NCBI GenBank assembly: GCA_027886175.1
Contig: JAJNNQ010000142.1
Location: 2,981,001 to 3,045,000, forward strand
Direction: 5' to 3'
Length of the DNA stretch: 64,000 nucleotides
DNA from: Phylloscopus collybita
Lineage: Eukaryota; Chordata; Aves; Passeriformes; Phylloscopidae
The notes under the pieces are model-generated. The model did no database searches. It was given only the letters and a program-made list of their open reading frames with translations, and had not been told where the DNA came from. Made by a program: the position numbers and the translations under genes. How positions within the stretch are numbered: the first letter of the stretch is position 1; every line of letters starts with the position of its first letter. Positions 1 through 10,465 of the stretch are shown here, one piece after another.

Positions 1-1
1 G

Positions 2-70
2 AGAGAAGCTGATGTCAGATGTCACCACGAGATCACTGAAATGGTGGCACTTATGGAAAAGCAGCACAAG
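2..70 (+). CDS. SYCP1: SYCP1-like internal exon (partial, cut by window edge)
   Basis: Read from base 2, this stretch is open for 23 codons, begins READVRCHHEITEMVALMEK and ends in a complete codon at a GTAAGA donor at 71. Together with the next exon it matches, from memory, the C-terminal part of the long coiled coil of synaptonemal complex protein 1, the transverse filament protein that holds homologous chromosomes together in meiotic prophase. The heptad-like, charged composition fits that coiled coil. Earlier exons, if present, lie left of the window. No later SYCP1 exon was found after 800, so this is either an interrupted gene or a duplicated fragment. Identity rests on recall, not on an alignment. 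Confidence 0.7.
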
Positions 71-707
71 GTAAGAGATTTTACCCATTGCTGGGATTTG
101 GGATGTGTGATTCGGTGTTACTGATCTTTCCAAACCAGAAAAAGGCCTGAATCTGGGAAACAGAAGCTGAACACACGCTTGACTTTTCATCACCTAAAAT
201 CAAATCAGTTTGAAGATTTTGAAAGTATGCCTATGGGCAGATAAATTCCATTTATCTGAACTTCTAGGATTTTTGTCTTTTTTTTTTTTTTATTCAGCCT
301 TCCTCTGATAACCATCTCAATGCAGTATTTTTCAGTATCAGTTTGGCCTCTTTCTCTGAGATTAGTGGCTTCAGCAGTTTAGCCTGACACATTTTAGGTT
401 ACCTTTCTGTTACTCTCTTTTGCATTATCTTTGCAGATGCCATTAATCAAGATAGCACAGCTCCCTCTTAGGTGCTGAACACACAGAAGTAAAGCACTCT
501 CTGCCTGTCCACAAAATAATACTGCATCGAGCATTTTCTGTTTTACGCTTTCTGTAGAAGCATCAGTGTTTGTTCGTGGTGCTTTCTGAATCTTCTGAAG
601 AGCCTGGTTTGAAAAAAATGATGTTTTAAGAGTGGATAGATCTATAGCTGCAACATTTAGTCACATGTTCTGAGTTTGTTGTTGGTTTGGTTTTTTTTTT
701 AACAGAG

Positions 708-800
708 AATGAATACGATAAAATGGTTGAAGAAAAAGGTGCCGAGTTAAAAGCATATAAAATTAAGCAGCAGAAGCAGTTATCATCACAAAGAGCACTG
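708..800 (+). CDS. SYCP1: SYCP1-like internal exon
   Basis: A T-rich tract and AACAGAG acceptor precede 31 open codons (starting NEYDKMVEEKGAELKAYK) that end at a GTGAGG donor at 801. The phase (0) matches the end of the preceding exon, so the two join in frame as ...MEKQHK-NEYDKMVEEK... . That order and wording fit the SYCP1 coiled coil. The intron is 637 bp. Both splice sites look intact and neither exon has a stop. However, a third exon is not visible in the next 2.7 kb, where the sequence turns AT-rich. A functional gene would need a long intron reaching past the AKT2 fragment, so a truncated copy is at least as likely. Confidence 0.7.
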
Positions 801-3480
801 GTGAGGAGCACTTGCCAATGTTGAAGAATTCAGTGAAGGGGCTGATATCCTTGTGTAGTAACCAGTTTTCTACTGGTTAAGAGCCAGGCGTGCATGAAAA
901 AACCATTCATTGGTTTTTCTCTGCTCTAGTTGAGCACAGGAGGGGGAAGGAAGTTTGAAGGGCTCATGAGCTGACACAAGGATGATGTTCTGCCAAGTGT
1001 TCTAAGGTCTTGCCTTCAACATTTCTGATCAAGCACCTGTTTCTTACAGGACTTCAGTCTTTTGTGAACAAGCTAAAGCCAAGCTTCAAGTATAGGGTTG
1101 AAGAACAAGTAGAATCATCTTTTGTTTGTAATGAGTATCGCTATTAGTGACTGTCTCACTTGGGACTGTTTTCTTTTTTCCAGGTTGTGCATAGTTAACC
1201 CTACCCCTTTAATTATTAATTGTTGTTTAAATATTATAAATTGATTGCTATTTAAGAGATGATTAATAAATAATTAATAATTATATATAAATAAAAATAT
1301 ATATTATGTATTTAAATATATATTATATATGGAAATGTATATATTTTAAATATATATTATAATAAAATACAAATTAGAATACAATACCCTACCAAACAGA
1401 CAATGTGCATTAACCTCTTGTGTCTTTTATGTTTCCCTTGGTTATACTGATCAGATCATAAATACAAGAGAAGCACCATCCAGTGCTGAAGGAAATCCAG
1501 TTCTCTCAGGTTCATCGTAGAAGTAAAATTCTCAAATATTAAAAGAACAGGGTTTTTTAAGAGTTTTAAAAGGAGATATAAAGATTTGGGGTTTTTTTCA
1601 AGTAAGTAGCCAAGTAAGTAGATCCATAATATTTTAAAGTATTAATTGCATGACTTTATATTACTACTTATTTTTGTAGGATCTTTTATGTGTTTAGTGA
1701 AAGGATTTTTAGGAGTATTGGTTTGTTAAGTTTTTTTTTATATACAAAAAATATATGGGGTGGTTTGGGGGGATGTTTGCAAATGCCAGTTTTCCGTCCT
1801 AGGTGGAGTTTTGCTGCATCGTAGGGCACATTTCCAAGGACATTTATCAAATTCCTGTTGGTAAACCCCAATTGTTCAGCACCAGCCAACTTGCTGAGTG
1901 GTTTTTTTTTTTTTTCTTTTTTTGCCATAATTCATCTCTCTGTAAAGTTAAAGGTACTGCATTTTTACCTATCCCATTAAAGTCCCATTATAATGTAAAT
2001 CCTAAACGGCCTAATTGCTGTTCCTTGGACACAATGGGGTGGGTCTTTCCTGGCTTGGCACATTTGGATGTTTATCCAAAGTGAGCTTTCCACTCAAACA
2101 GAATTTGTTTCCAAGCAAAACTGGGGATTGCCTAGAAAGCTTTACTTGCTGGGAAGCACAGGGTTTGTTTTCCCTACCCCTGCAGAATCCAGGAGCTGTG
2201 TTAGGCAATGGCATGAGGGGAGAGCTGCATTTATTTAATTTTGTCTTTTATTCTATGTATTGTTTATTTTATTTTTTATTTATTGCTTTTTTGATTTGGG
2301 GTTTTTTTAATGCTATATTTTGATTTTATTGTGTTTTATTTCTTCATGTTATTTTGTTTCTTATTCTGTATTTTTAAAATGTTTTTATATTTTATTCCCT
2401 CTAATTTTATTTTTATTTCAGCTTTTTATTTTTTTAATTCCTTTTCTTTTTTTAATTTTATTTTTAATATCTTTAATTTTTAAATTTTATATATTATTTT
2501 TTACTTGCTTTGTTTTAGTTTTGTATTTTTTATTTTTTATTTCATTGATCTTATTTTTCTTTTTGTATTTTTTACTATATTTTTATTACTTTCAAATTTA
2601 TTTTATTTTTAAATTTTTATTTCTATTTTATTTTATTTTTTCATGTTTCCTTTGTTCCTTTATTTTTTTTCCCCATTACTCTTTCTTGCCCTGAGTGTCT
2701 GGAAGTTTGGCTGTGGGCAGGAAAGGAGCTGAAGAACGACACCCATGGCCACGGGACGTCGGGATCGGGTTGAGAGTGCAGGCAGCAAAACCTCTGCCTT
2801 TTCTGCTCCATTAAAAAACCTGAACGCGGGCGGTGCCGTGTTTTTCTTTGGAACCCCCAACAGCAGGGCTCATCCTACCCACGTCCAGCATCACCAGCAG
2901 TAACTTGGTGTCGAGGTGGATTTCAGAGACAGCCGTAAAACCAAGTGGGCATTTTATGTTGTAACTCTCCCATCCTCATTGTTTACTAACAGAGAAATCC
3001 AAACCAAAGCAAACAAAAACACCACAAAACAAACCCCCCGAAAAACAGCCCCCCCCCCAAAAAAAAAAAACACAAAAAGAGAAAATATGCCAATATTATT
3101 TTAATGAAAATGAAATCTTTAACCCTTGGAAAACCACGCCATTTTAATTGTAATTAATTGTCCTTCTGCTGTGTTAGGTTAATGAATTCATATCATTTAA
3201 AATAACATAAATAAATTTAAAATAACATAAACACGAATTTAAAAAAATACAGAAAGGGAACAATATAAATTCTAAAAATAGAAATATAAAACGAAGAAGT
3301 ATTATCAATTATATAAAGACAGTATATCATATTACATGTTGCATCTAATATATGAGATATAATATAGATGGGAATATAAAAGATAAATTGTAATGATAAA
3401 TAGCAATATAAAAATAAAAAATAGATTACAAATTTGGAAATATAACCTAAGATAAAGGCTTTTTTTGGTTTGAATTTCAT
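801..3480. other. AT-rich and T-rich non-coding stretch
   Basis: No gene is supported here. About 1195-1380 is an AT-rich block of TATATA and AATAAT runs. About 2220-2690 is almost entirely T with scattered A, which produces a meaningless phenylalanine-rich open frame. 3000-3080 is an A/C-rich run and 3180-3460 is again AT-rich. A candidate acceptor near 1048 (CTTACAGG) opens no frame resembling the SYCP1 continuation. Confidence 0.7.
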
Positions 3481-3599
3481 TGGTGACAGAGGTCTCGTAG
3501 TTGTGGTTGGGAGACTGTTGTGGCATTTAATTCAGAGAATGTTTGGAAGGGGATGTTTGGACGCCTTTTTGGCCTCCGCTCTCTGCCTGTCCCCGACCC

Positions 3600-3786
3600 A
3601 GGGCTGAGCTCTGGCGCGGTGCTGCCACCGTGTAGACAGAGCGCGGTACTGCAGCGCTCCCCCGTGCCCGTCCCCAAGGCGTGTGACAGCTCCTGGCTGA
3701 GATCTGGGCCCGTGCTGCCACCGTGTGGACAGAGCGCGGTACTGCAGCGCTCCCCCTCAGCCCACCCCGATGCGCGTGGCAGCCCC
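3600..3786 (+). repeat. 93-bp direct duplication, GC-rich
   Basis: Two copies, 93 bp apart, share GCTGCCACCGTGTAGACAGA-type sequence followed by GCGCGGTACTGCAGCGCTCC. They lie just before the CACCTG minisatellite, in the presumed intron upstream of the AKT2 exons. Confidence 0.75.
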
Positions 3787-3869
3787 GGACTGTGAGCTTG
3801 TGGGTCTTTCGTATCTTTTTTTCTCGCCCTTTTTGCCACCGTCTTGGAAACGTCAAGCAGTGCCCCAGC

Positions 3870-4130
3870 CACCTGGGCACACCTGGGATACACCCAGATA
3901 CACGTGGGTACACCTGGGATACACCTGGGCACACCTATGTAAACCTGGATACACCTGGGATACACCCACACGCACCTGGGTACACCTGGGCACAGCCACA
4001 CACACCTGGGACACGCCTGGGACACACCTGGGCTACCCATGTATACTCACACACACCTGGACACACACGGACACAAGTGGGACACACCTGTGCCCACCTG
4101 TCCCCATTGCCTGTGCTCACCTGTGCTCAC
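3870..4130 (+). repeat. CACCTGGG minisatellite in AKT2 intron
   Basis: Irregular repeats of ACACCTGGG / ACACCTGGATAC units of about 9-20 bp fill the intron upstream of the first visible AKT2 exon and run to its acceptor. Nearly every unit contains an E-box-like CACCTG. The same motif family fills the short introns and the sequence after the AKT2 stop, so expansion happened across the whole 3' end of the gene. Confidence 0.8.
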
Positions 4131-4138
4131 CTGTGCAG

Positions 4139-4665
4139 GCTGGGCGGCGGCCCCGGCGACGCCCGGGAGGTGATGCAGCATCGCTTCTTCGCCAGCATCG
4201 ACTGGCAGGACGTGGTGCAGAGAAGGGTGAGCTGGCCACGCCCCCGGCCACGCCCCCCCAGCCGTGTGTGCGCGTGTGTCACACCTGGGCTCACCTATGT
4301 GTGCACGTGTCACACCTGAGCACACCTGTGTGTGTGTGTGTCACACCTGGGCTCACCTGGTGACTCTACCTGGACGCACCTGTGAGTGTCCCCTCCCCTC
4401 CCCCCCAGCTGGTGCCGCCCTTCCGGCCGCAGGTGACATCGGAGGTGGACACATGCTACTTCGACGAGGAGTTCACGGTGCAGAGCATCACCGTCACCCC
4501 ACCTGAGAGATGTGAGCTGACCTGGCACAGCTGTGCCCTCACCTGTCCCTCAACTCTCCCCTCACCTGTCCCACCTGTCCATCCCCAGGTGACCACCTGG
4601 ACTCCCTGGAGCGTGACCACCGGACGCATTTCCCGCAATTCTACTCAGCCAGCAACCGGGAGTGA
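4139..4665 (+). CDS. AKT2: AKT2-like Ser/Thr kinase, last three coding exons (partial)
   Basis: Exons 4139-4226 (88 nt), 4409-4511 (103 nt) and 4589-4665 (77 nt including TGA) join in frame with AG/GT borders. They encode [17 protein letters not shown], then WQDVVQRR and [13 protein letters not shown], then the regulatory tail to [13 protein letters not shown] and stop. This is the end of the kinase domain and the AGC tail of AKT, a PI3K-pathway kinase. WQDVVQ, SEVDT and QSIT point to AKT2 rather than AKT1 or AKT3. The turn-motif TPP is kept. The hydrophobic motif reads FPQF-Y-S where the family has FPQF-S-Y, so the codon for the phosphorylated serine appears deleted. An arginine before YFD is cysteine. 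No earlier exon is visible in the preceding 4.1 kb, so this may be an orphan 3' fragment. Confidence 0.88.
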
Positions 4666-4990
4666 CGCACCTGGGCACACCTGGGGACACCTGGACACAC
4701 ACCTGGACACGCCTGGACACACCTGTGTGTGCGTGTGCCCTGCCTGGGGACATCCAGGGACATCTGGGCACACCTGGACACACCTTCGTGCATGTGTGTC
4801 ACACCTGTGTGTGTGCGTGTCCTGCCTGGGGACACCTGGACACACGTGGGCTCATCTGGACACACCTGTGTGTGTGCATGTGTGTCACACCTGGGCACAC
4901 CTGTGTGTGCGTGTCTCACACCTGGGCTCACCTGTGTGTGTGTGCATGTCACACCTGGGCACACCTGTCTCACCTGTCCCCCCCAGCTGC
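4666..4990 (+). repeat. CACCTG/TGTGTG minisatellite after AKT2 stop
   Basis: Directly after the AKT2 stop codon, 325 bp of ACACCTGGACACACCTG and GTGTGTGTGCATGTCACACC units follow. It is the same repeat family as in the upstream intron and would lie in the 3' UTR. No convincing poly(A) signal was seen close by. Confidence 0.8.
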
Positions 4991-4999
4991 TCTGGCCCT

Positions 5000-5690
5000 G
5001 TCCCCCCACCCTCCCCCCCCAAGCTGATTTTTGCAGCTTTTGGAACAAAAACCCCCCCAAAAAAACCCAAAAATGTCACGAGCGGCCTTGGATCCCCCCA
5101 GAGCCCCATGGGGAGCGGAGGGGTTTGGGGAGTCCTGGGACTGGTTATCGTACGTGATTAAGAAATAATTTCTTAAGCTGTCAAGAAAACCAGGATCTCA
5201 CATGTACTCTGAAATTCTCTCAACACCATTTGCTGCTTCTCTCTCTGCCAGGGCCCCAAGAAGTTCTGGGTCAGTTCTTGTTCCATGCTTGCCAGTGACC
5301 TTGAGAGATAAAAGAAGGCACCATTATTACTGCTAATTACGGCCACAGGCTTTAAACTTTCCAGAAGTCAAAAGCTTCTGGAACCAGAAGCAGATATGCC
5401 TCACCCTGCCAGAGCTGATTGGTCCGTTCCCTCCCCTGCTCGCACAAACACTTCAGCCGCTCTGCCAAACCCAGCACCGTGATCTGACACAGAACCTTTT
5501 TCATTTTCAACTTATTGTCTTAGAACTTAAACAGCCATTAAAAATAGAAAACACATGAGATGGACAAAAGCACCTGATAATGGACAAATGTTCAGACTCA
5601 CAGCCTTCTGAAAAATGGTATCTCCAAGTCTTTTAGTATCATCCCAAGCTCCTCTTCATCCTTAGATCACTGCGCTGACTCCCAGGTACT
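5000..5690. other. No gene seen
   Basis: C-rich sequence up to about 5130, then ordinary composition without an open frame, splice-bordered exon or repeat that I recognise. Confidence 0.6.
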
Positions 5691-5699
5691 TAGCAGGAA

Positions 5700-6758
5700 A
5701 AAGGAGACAGTGGGAACTTGCTGGCTTCCCTGAGATCTCTCCCGGCTCCCCCCGGCCCCACTCCGACCCAGCCCCGGCCCAGCCCCCCGGCCCCGGCTCC
5801 GCCCTGACTCCGGCCCCGGCTCCCCCCGCTCAGCCCGCCCCGCCCGCCCCCGTCCTCCCCGTAGTAGATTCCTGTTTGTGTTGTGTCTGAGAAGTGGCGT
5901 TTGTGCTGGAGAAGTGCTGGGAGGAAAGGATGGAATACATCTTCTCCGGAGATGTGCAATGAAGGACTAAATTGCAAGGAAGGGGAGTATTTATAAACTG
6001 TCTCCATGTTTCCCTATCATTCTGGGCATTTGGATTTAGCCTGGGCTTGTCAGTTAAATCAGAAACAAGCCAACCCAGCTCCTGAACTCTCTATGAATGT
6101 TTGAAACACCTCCACAGAAAGAAAAGTTAGTAGTGATTCCAAAGGCAAAATTGTAAATGAAGGCTAATGATTGCTGGGGAATTTCCTTAGGAGTTAAAAA
6201 ACTCAGGCATGTGGGATTTTGGAGGTGGAATCTCAATTCCAGCCTTCGGCACTTGCAGAAGAGGGGTCCTTATCCCTAACAAGGGAAGCCTGCTGCTGCT
6301 GCAGTGTGTCAGCTGCAGACCAGGAGGTGTGCAGGGAATGAGCAGCAAGTCCCCTCTGCCCATGCCCTGCCCTCACACTGAGTAGCAGCAGCCGCAGGTG
6401 AGAGCTGTTAGGATGATGAGGGGGCAGGGCAGCCCACAGGTGTGAGCTGTGAAGGATAATGAGGGTGCAGCTCCTGCCGGGACTGCTTTAAGAGCCTTTC
6501 CCTCAGTTCCCTTTGGTGTGGAGCTGCTGGAGGAGTGGGGTTTCTGCTGGGCTCTCCGGGGTGTCTCACGGAATGAATTTGGGTCTGGGGGAGCACGTGG
6601 ATGTACTTGGATGTGGAGCATTTCTTGAAGGAGGTGCCGAGGGGCGAACCTTTGTGCTGGGCAGCAGCAGGTGAGCCGGTGTGGGTTTTTTTGGGGGATT
6701 TTTTTCTCCTTTACCTTTTTAACTTCATTTTGCTAATCCCTCCCTCATCCCCCCAGGG
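5700..6758. repeat. Segmental duplication copy 1, left part
   Basis: From the GC-rich stretch at 5720-5860 onward this matches 32.6-33.3 kb and then 35.04-35.34 kb. Shared landmarks are GTATTTATAAACTGTCTCCA (about 5986 and 32862), TTTGGATTTAGCCTGGGCTT, and the GTGAGCTGTTAGGATGATGA motif, which is single or double here but massively expanded in copy 2. A more diverged relative is at 45.7-46.0 kb. No coding frame is shared by the copies. Confidence 0.8.
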
Positions 6759-6759
6759 G

Positions 6760-6819
<60 letters not shown>

Positions 6820-6821
6820 GG
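6760..6821. repeat. (A)52(G)10 homopolymer tract
   Basis: 52 consecutive A followed by 10 G. The paralogous position near 35340 has only a short A-run, so the tract expanded in copy 1. Exact length should be treated cautiously because homopolymers are a common sequencing error site. Confidence 0.9.
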
Positions 6822-7039
6822 TTTATGGGAAGAAAAGAACTTTAAATAGAGGGAAGGAACTCCTCTTCTGCTTTTGTCCTGCTTTTGTCTGTAAAAAGAG
6901 GTGAAAATGTCCCTTTCCTCATCACTTAAGAGAATTAATTTGAGGGAAACGCCTCCTTTTCTGTTTTTGTGGTGGGCTAAATTGAGGGGGAGAATACATT
7001 TATTTGCCATTGTGCTGGTTTAAGATGAGGTGAACGCCT

Positions 7040-7560
7040 GCTGTTTTCTCAGTTTCAGGCGGCAGCCGCAGCACGGGGCTCTCTGCCTGTCCCGGCCGCT
7101 CTGGGCCCGGGGCTCAGGCGCCGCGGGGCTCAGGCGCCGCGGGGCTCAGGCGCCGCGGGGCTCAGGCGCCGCGGGGCTCAGGCGCCGCGGGGCTCAGGCG
7201 CCGCGGGGCTCAGGCGCCGCGGGGCTCAGGCGCCGCGGGGCTCAGGCGCCGCGGGGCTCAGGCGCCGCGGGGCTCAGGCGCCGCGGGGCCGCCGGGACTC
7301 CCCGTGCGGAGCCGCCCCAGCCTCCCGGGGAGGAGCGGCTTTAGCGGCGGGAGCCCCGGTTTGTTCGGAGCCGGCAGCACGGGGCCGCCCCGGGCGCAGA
7401 GCGCCGCCGCTGCCGGGACTCGCGTGGTCTCTCCTGTTCCCCCGCACCGTGGAGCGGCGCCAGCCCCGCAGGGAGTCCCGGCGAGGGGCGCTGGGTGACG
7501 GAGCTGCGGGGCGCGGGGGTGTCCTGGCACGGGGCTGCCCTGCCCTGCCTGCCAGCGGTT
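7040..7560. promoter_or_regulatory. CpG-rich island, possible promoter
   Basis: About 520 bp of very GC-rich, CpG-dense sequence stands out from the AT-rich surroundings and includes the 16-bp repeat array. It is absent from the other copy of this duplicated segment (35.38 kb passes straight into the T/G-rich element). No TATA box or start exon is evident, so promoter activity is inference from composition only. Confidence 0.4.
7111..7286 (+). repeat. Perfect 16-bp repeat, 11 copies
   Basis: GGCTCAGGCGCCGCGG is repeated 11 times without a mismatch. It contains the palindromes GGCGCC and CCGCGG, giving three CpGs per unit. The lack of mutations in such CpG-dense DNA suggests recent expansion or low methylation. 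Open frames through it are composition artefacts. Confidence 0.95.
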
Positions 7561-7599
7561 TCGAGTTCAATAGTTTTAGAGGAAGAAACAGGTCTGGCA

Positions 7600-7652
7600 A
7601 AAGTTTTCGTTTTGGGTAATCAATGAGAAGTTAGTTCGAAAAAGTAAAGAAC

Positions 7653-7699
<47 letters not shown>

Positions 7700-10465
7700 G
7701 TGTTAGGTAGAATGCTTGATAAAGAATTAAGGGAAGATGGTAGAGGCTGTAGTATTCTGATATCATTTTCGGACGTTTAGTTTTTTTTTTTTGTGTTGCC
7801 ATCTCAATGCTCAAATTAATGTATTTGAGTTATGTGTACATTTATATATAGATAGAGTTAAATATAGAGAGTGGTAGTGGTATTTATATGTGGGTTTTAT
7901 TCCCTATTTCATTCTTTGGTGGTATCTAGTGTTTTGGGGTTTTGTTTGTTTGTTTTATTTATTATGTGTAATTTAGTTTTTGAGTGAAGATGACTTTATA
8001 GATGGATTTGTTTGTATTTGAGGTACAATTAATTTACGCAGCTTTATCTCTTAGCCTTCTAATATGTGTTATTGGGGTTTTGGTTTTGTCTATTGTATGG
8101 GAGTGTGTATGTGAGGCTGGTGGCAGTGTGGGTGTTTTGTTAGATGAATGTTTTAAATTTTTGAAGTTTTTCTGTTCAGTGGTTTTTAATAACTTCTGTC
8201 TCCGGTTCTCTGGACACCCGAGATGAGAGTTGTTTTTATCTTCTGCCCTCTTAAAAGCCCCAAGCCAAACGCAGAAACAAAATGGAGTCTTCAGATGTTC
8301 TTTTTCAAGGTTGTTTCCCTTACTTATTTTATCTTATCTTATTCCTTTTCCTTTGTACCCTGCCAAGGTCTGAACAGCACAAGCAACAGGTAATGACTCC
8401 TCCTCTGACAAAGGCTCATCATCTTTTATACAGATAATTATGTACAGATTATTTACAATTACAAACCAATATCTACACTCTATACTAAACAGATTTCTTA
8501 TACACTAACCCAATCCCTCTAAAGCTAATTGGTGCCACCGTCACTGCAGAAGATGGAGTCAAAGAAGGAGAAGACCCCAGGGCACTGCCCAGAATCGTCC
8601 ATCTTGTCTCTATTCACTCCTATTCTAGAAATCCCAAATGTGAGACTAATACTACTTTTTACCACCCTTTGTGGCTTGCAATTCCTTTCTTAATGTTGCA
8701 AGTCTCTTGCATGGACTAAGTCAAGGTCCTTGCCTGTCTGTGCTCTTTGCCAGGGTCTGCAACCACCCTGTACAGATCCCTGATCCCCCTGTACAAGTTC
8801 CTGTTTGCCCAGGGTATCCAAAGGAATGCCTTGGACTCCCACACTTCCAGTGTAGTTTTATTTTGTTTGTAGATGTATAATAAAGGATATGGTCTGTTCA
8901 TTTATTGTTATGAATAGAGTTTTGATGTTGAATATTTTTTTGGGTGGGGTATTATATTTTAAAGGCTGTGTTTTCTGAGGTTTATGATGGTGTAACTGGC
9001 TGCACCAGGAGGTATAGGGGAGGTTTTTCTTTGTTTGGTGGTGGCTTTTGTCATGGTGTGTATGTATTGTTTGTTTTGGTGGGTTTGAGGTAGTGTGCTG
9101 TAGTTAACCTGTGAGGGTTTCCTAATATCTATAATTGGATCGTTGCTTATTATGTTACAGAGGTTTATTTATTTGTCTTGTTTGATTGCAGTGTGTGTTT
9201 TATAGTTATGGATAATCTGGAAGATACTGTTTATGGTTAAATTGATCTTTTGGTTTTGTGTGTATTTAGAGATGGTTTTTTCGTTCTGATGGTTTGAGGA
9301 ATAATTTCTTGGTATTGTTAATTTATTTGTGATATTTTTATTTTTGTAGTGTGATTTGTTTGTCTTGGTGTTTTTAGTTAGTTTTATTTTTGGCAACGTG
9401 GCTATTGATATGGTAGGGTATTTTAGGTAGTTTTTTGGGGTAGTGATGTCTATTTCCGTAGTTCAGGTTTTTTCATGTTGTTCATTAGTTTGGTTTTTTA
9501 AGTGAATTTTTTAGAGCATTGGTTAGTATTTTTGTGTTAGTGTAGAGATAGAGCTTTGATTATTTTTCTTTAGCCATGTTTAGGGTCAGTTGTACAGTTT
9601 TGAGTTTAGTAAGCTGGTTTATCTTTTTTGCTAGTTTTTGTGATTGGTTGTGTGGTATTCTATATGCTTGTTTTTTATTTTTGTTCTAGTTTTATGATGT
9701 GATAAGAATTGCTAGTGAAAAGATTGCAGTGTGGTTTGTTTGCTGGTGCTTGTATGGTGGTGTTTTTTAGTTTCTGTTTGTTTTGGGTTTTTTGTTATTA
9801 AATGAAATGAGCATTTTTATTTTTGTGTTTATTTGTGATTGTGAATCTCCCTAAAATCTTTAAAATAATTTTTTTACATGGGTGTACTGTATGAAGAGAG
9901 TAATTTATTTGTTGTATGGGATATTGGTGGTGTGGTGGATACAGGGCGTTTTTGTAGTAGTGATTTTAGACATTGGGGGTTTTTTCACGCTTAAAATATT
10001 GGTTTGGAATGCTTGGGGTTTGGGTTAGTTGTAATAGGATTTTTTAATTTTATTTTTAATTAGGTTTTCCTAGGTTTTATATTACAGCTAAAAATTGTAT
10101 TTTTTCATTCTGTTTGTAAAAGAAAAAGGTTTTGATTTTGTATGTAGTCATGGGATTAGCTTAGTATTAGTGTTGTCAAAAGGATTTAAGTTTTTGTGGT
10201 TTTGGTGTACTAGGTTAAAGAATTTATGTAGTTAAAAGTTCATTGGTTTTTTTTTGCTTTTTAATGGGTTAGAAGCAGGTTTTTATATGTTTGGGGAATT
10301 CTGGGCACATATACGACATTTTTAAAGAGGATTGGACAGGGAGTTAATTTTTTTGGTAGCTTCATTGTAAATAATTTGAGTTGCCTATTTTTGGTGCAAT
10401 TTTTTTGGGAATGCTTTCTAAAAAATTCTATGTTGGTGTGGTCGGGGTAGTGGGGTTTCTGGTGC
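7600..10465 (-). mobile_element. C-depleted T/G-rich element, copy 1
   Basis: Apart from the LTR inserted at 8197-8843, the + strand is very poor in C and rich in T and G (for example 9241-9300 has 3 C in 60). A 44-T run lies at 7655-7698. The sequence is collinear with 35.36-37.32 kb, for example GGCTGCACCAGGAGGTATAG near 8997 and 35612. The right edge joins the exon-module array at about 10465. The minus strand is A/C-rich and G-poor, as expected for an old minus-oriented retroelement that suffered G-to-A changes, but I could not assign its proteins. Element identity and orientation are inference; duplication and composition are seen directly. Confidence 0.5.
8197..8843 (-). mobile_element. 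Solo LTR, minus orientation (same family as 30205-30851)
   Basis: A 647-bp TG...CA element interrupts the T/G-rich sequence. It is flanked by CTTC on both sides (8193-8196 and 8844-8847; a shared A could make this 5 bp). The paralogous segment near 35430 reads TAATAACTTCTAGTACAG without the insert and is an unoccupied site. Sequence and length match the LTR at 30205-30851, which sits beside a primer binding site and gag remnant, giving family and minus orientation. Confidence 0.88.

Noticed and set aside
1040..1130. Possible third SYCP1 exon after CTTACAGG
   Set aside because: The frames do not continue the SYCP1 coiled coil and reach stops; no donor in a matching phase.
2320..2694. 124-codon hydrophobic frame rich in F, L and I
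   Set aside because: Produced by a T-rich low-complexity tract; not a membrane protein.
3477..5161. Several 130-260-codon frames around the AKT2 exons
   Set aside because: They are translations of CACCTG minisatellites and of AKT2 exons in the wrong frame.
6760..6821. (A)52(G)10 as a retroposed poly(A) tail
   Set aside because: No gene copy or target duplication lies upstream; the paralogous site has a short A-run, so simple expansion is enough.
7030..7344. 104-codon frame in the CpG block
   Set aside because: Composed of the translated 16-bp repeat; 16 is not a multiple of three and all frames are open from composition.
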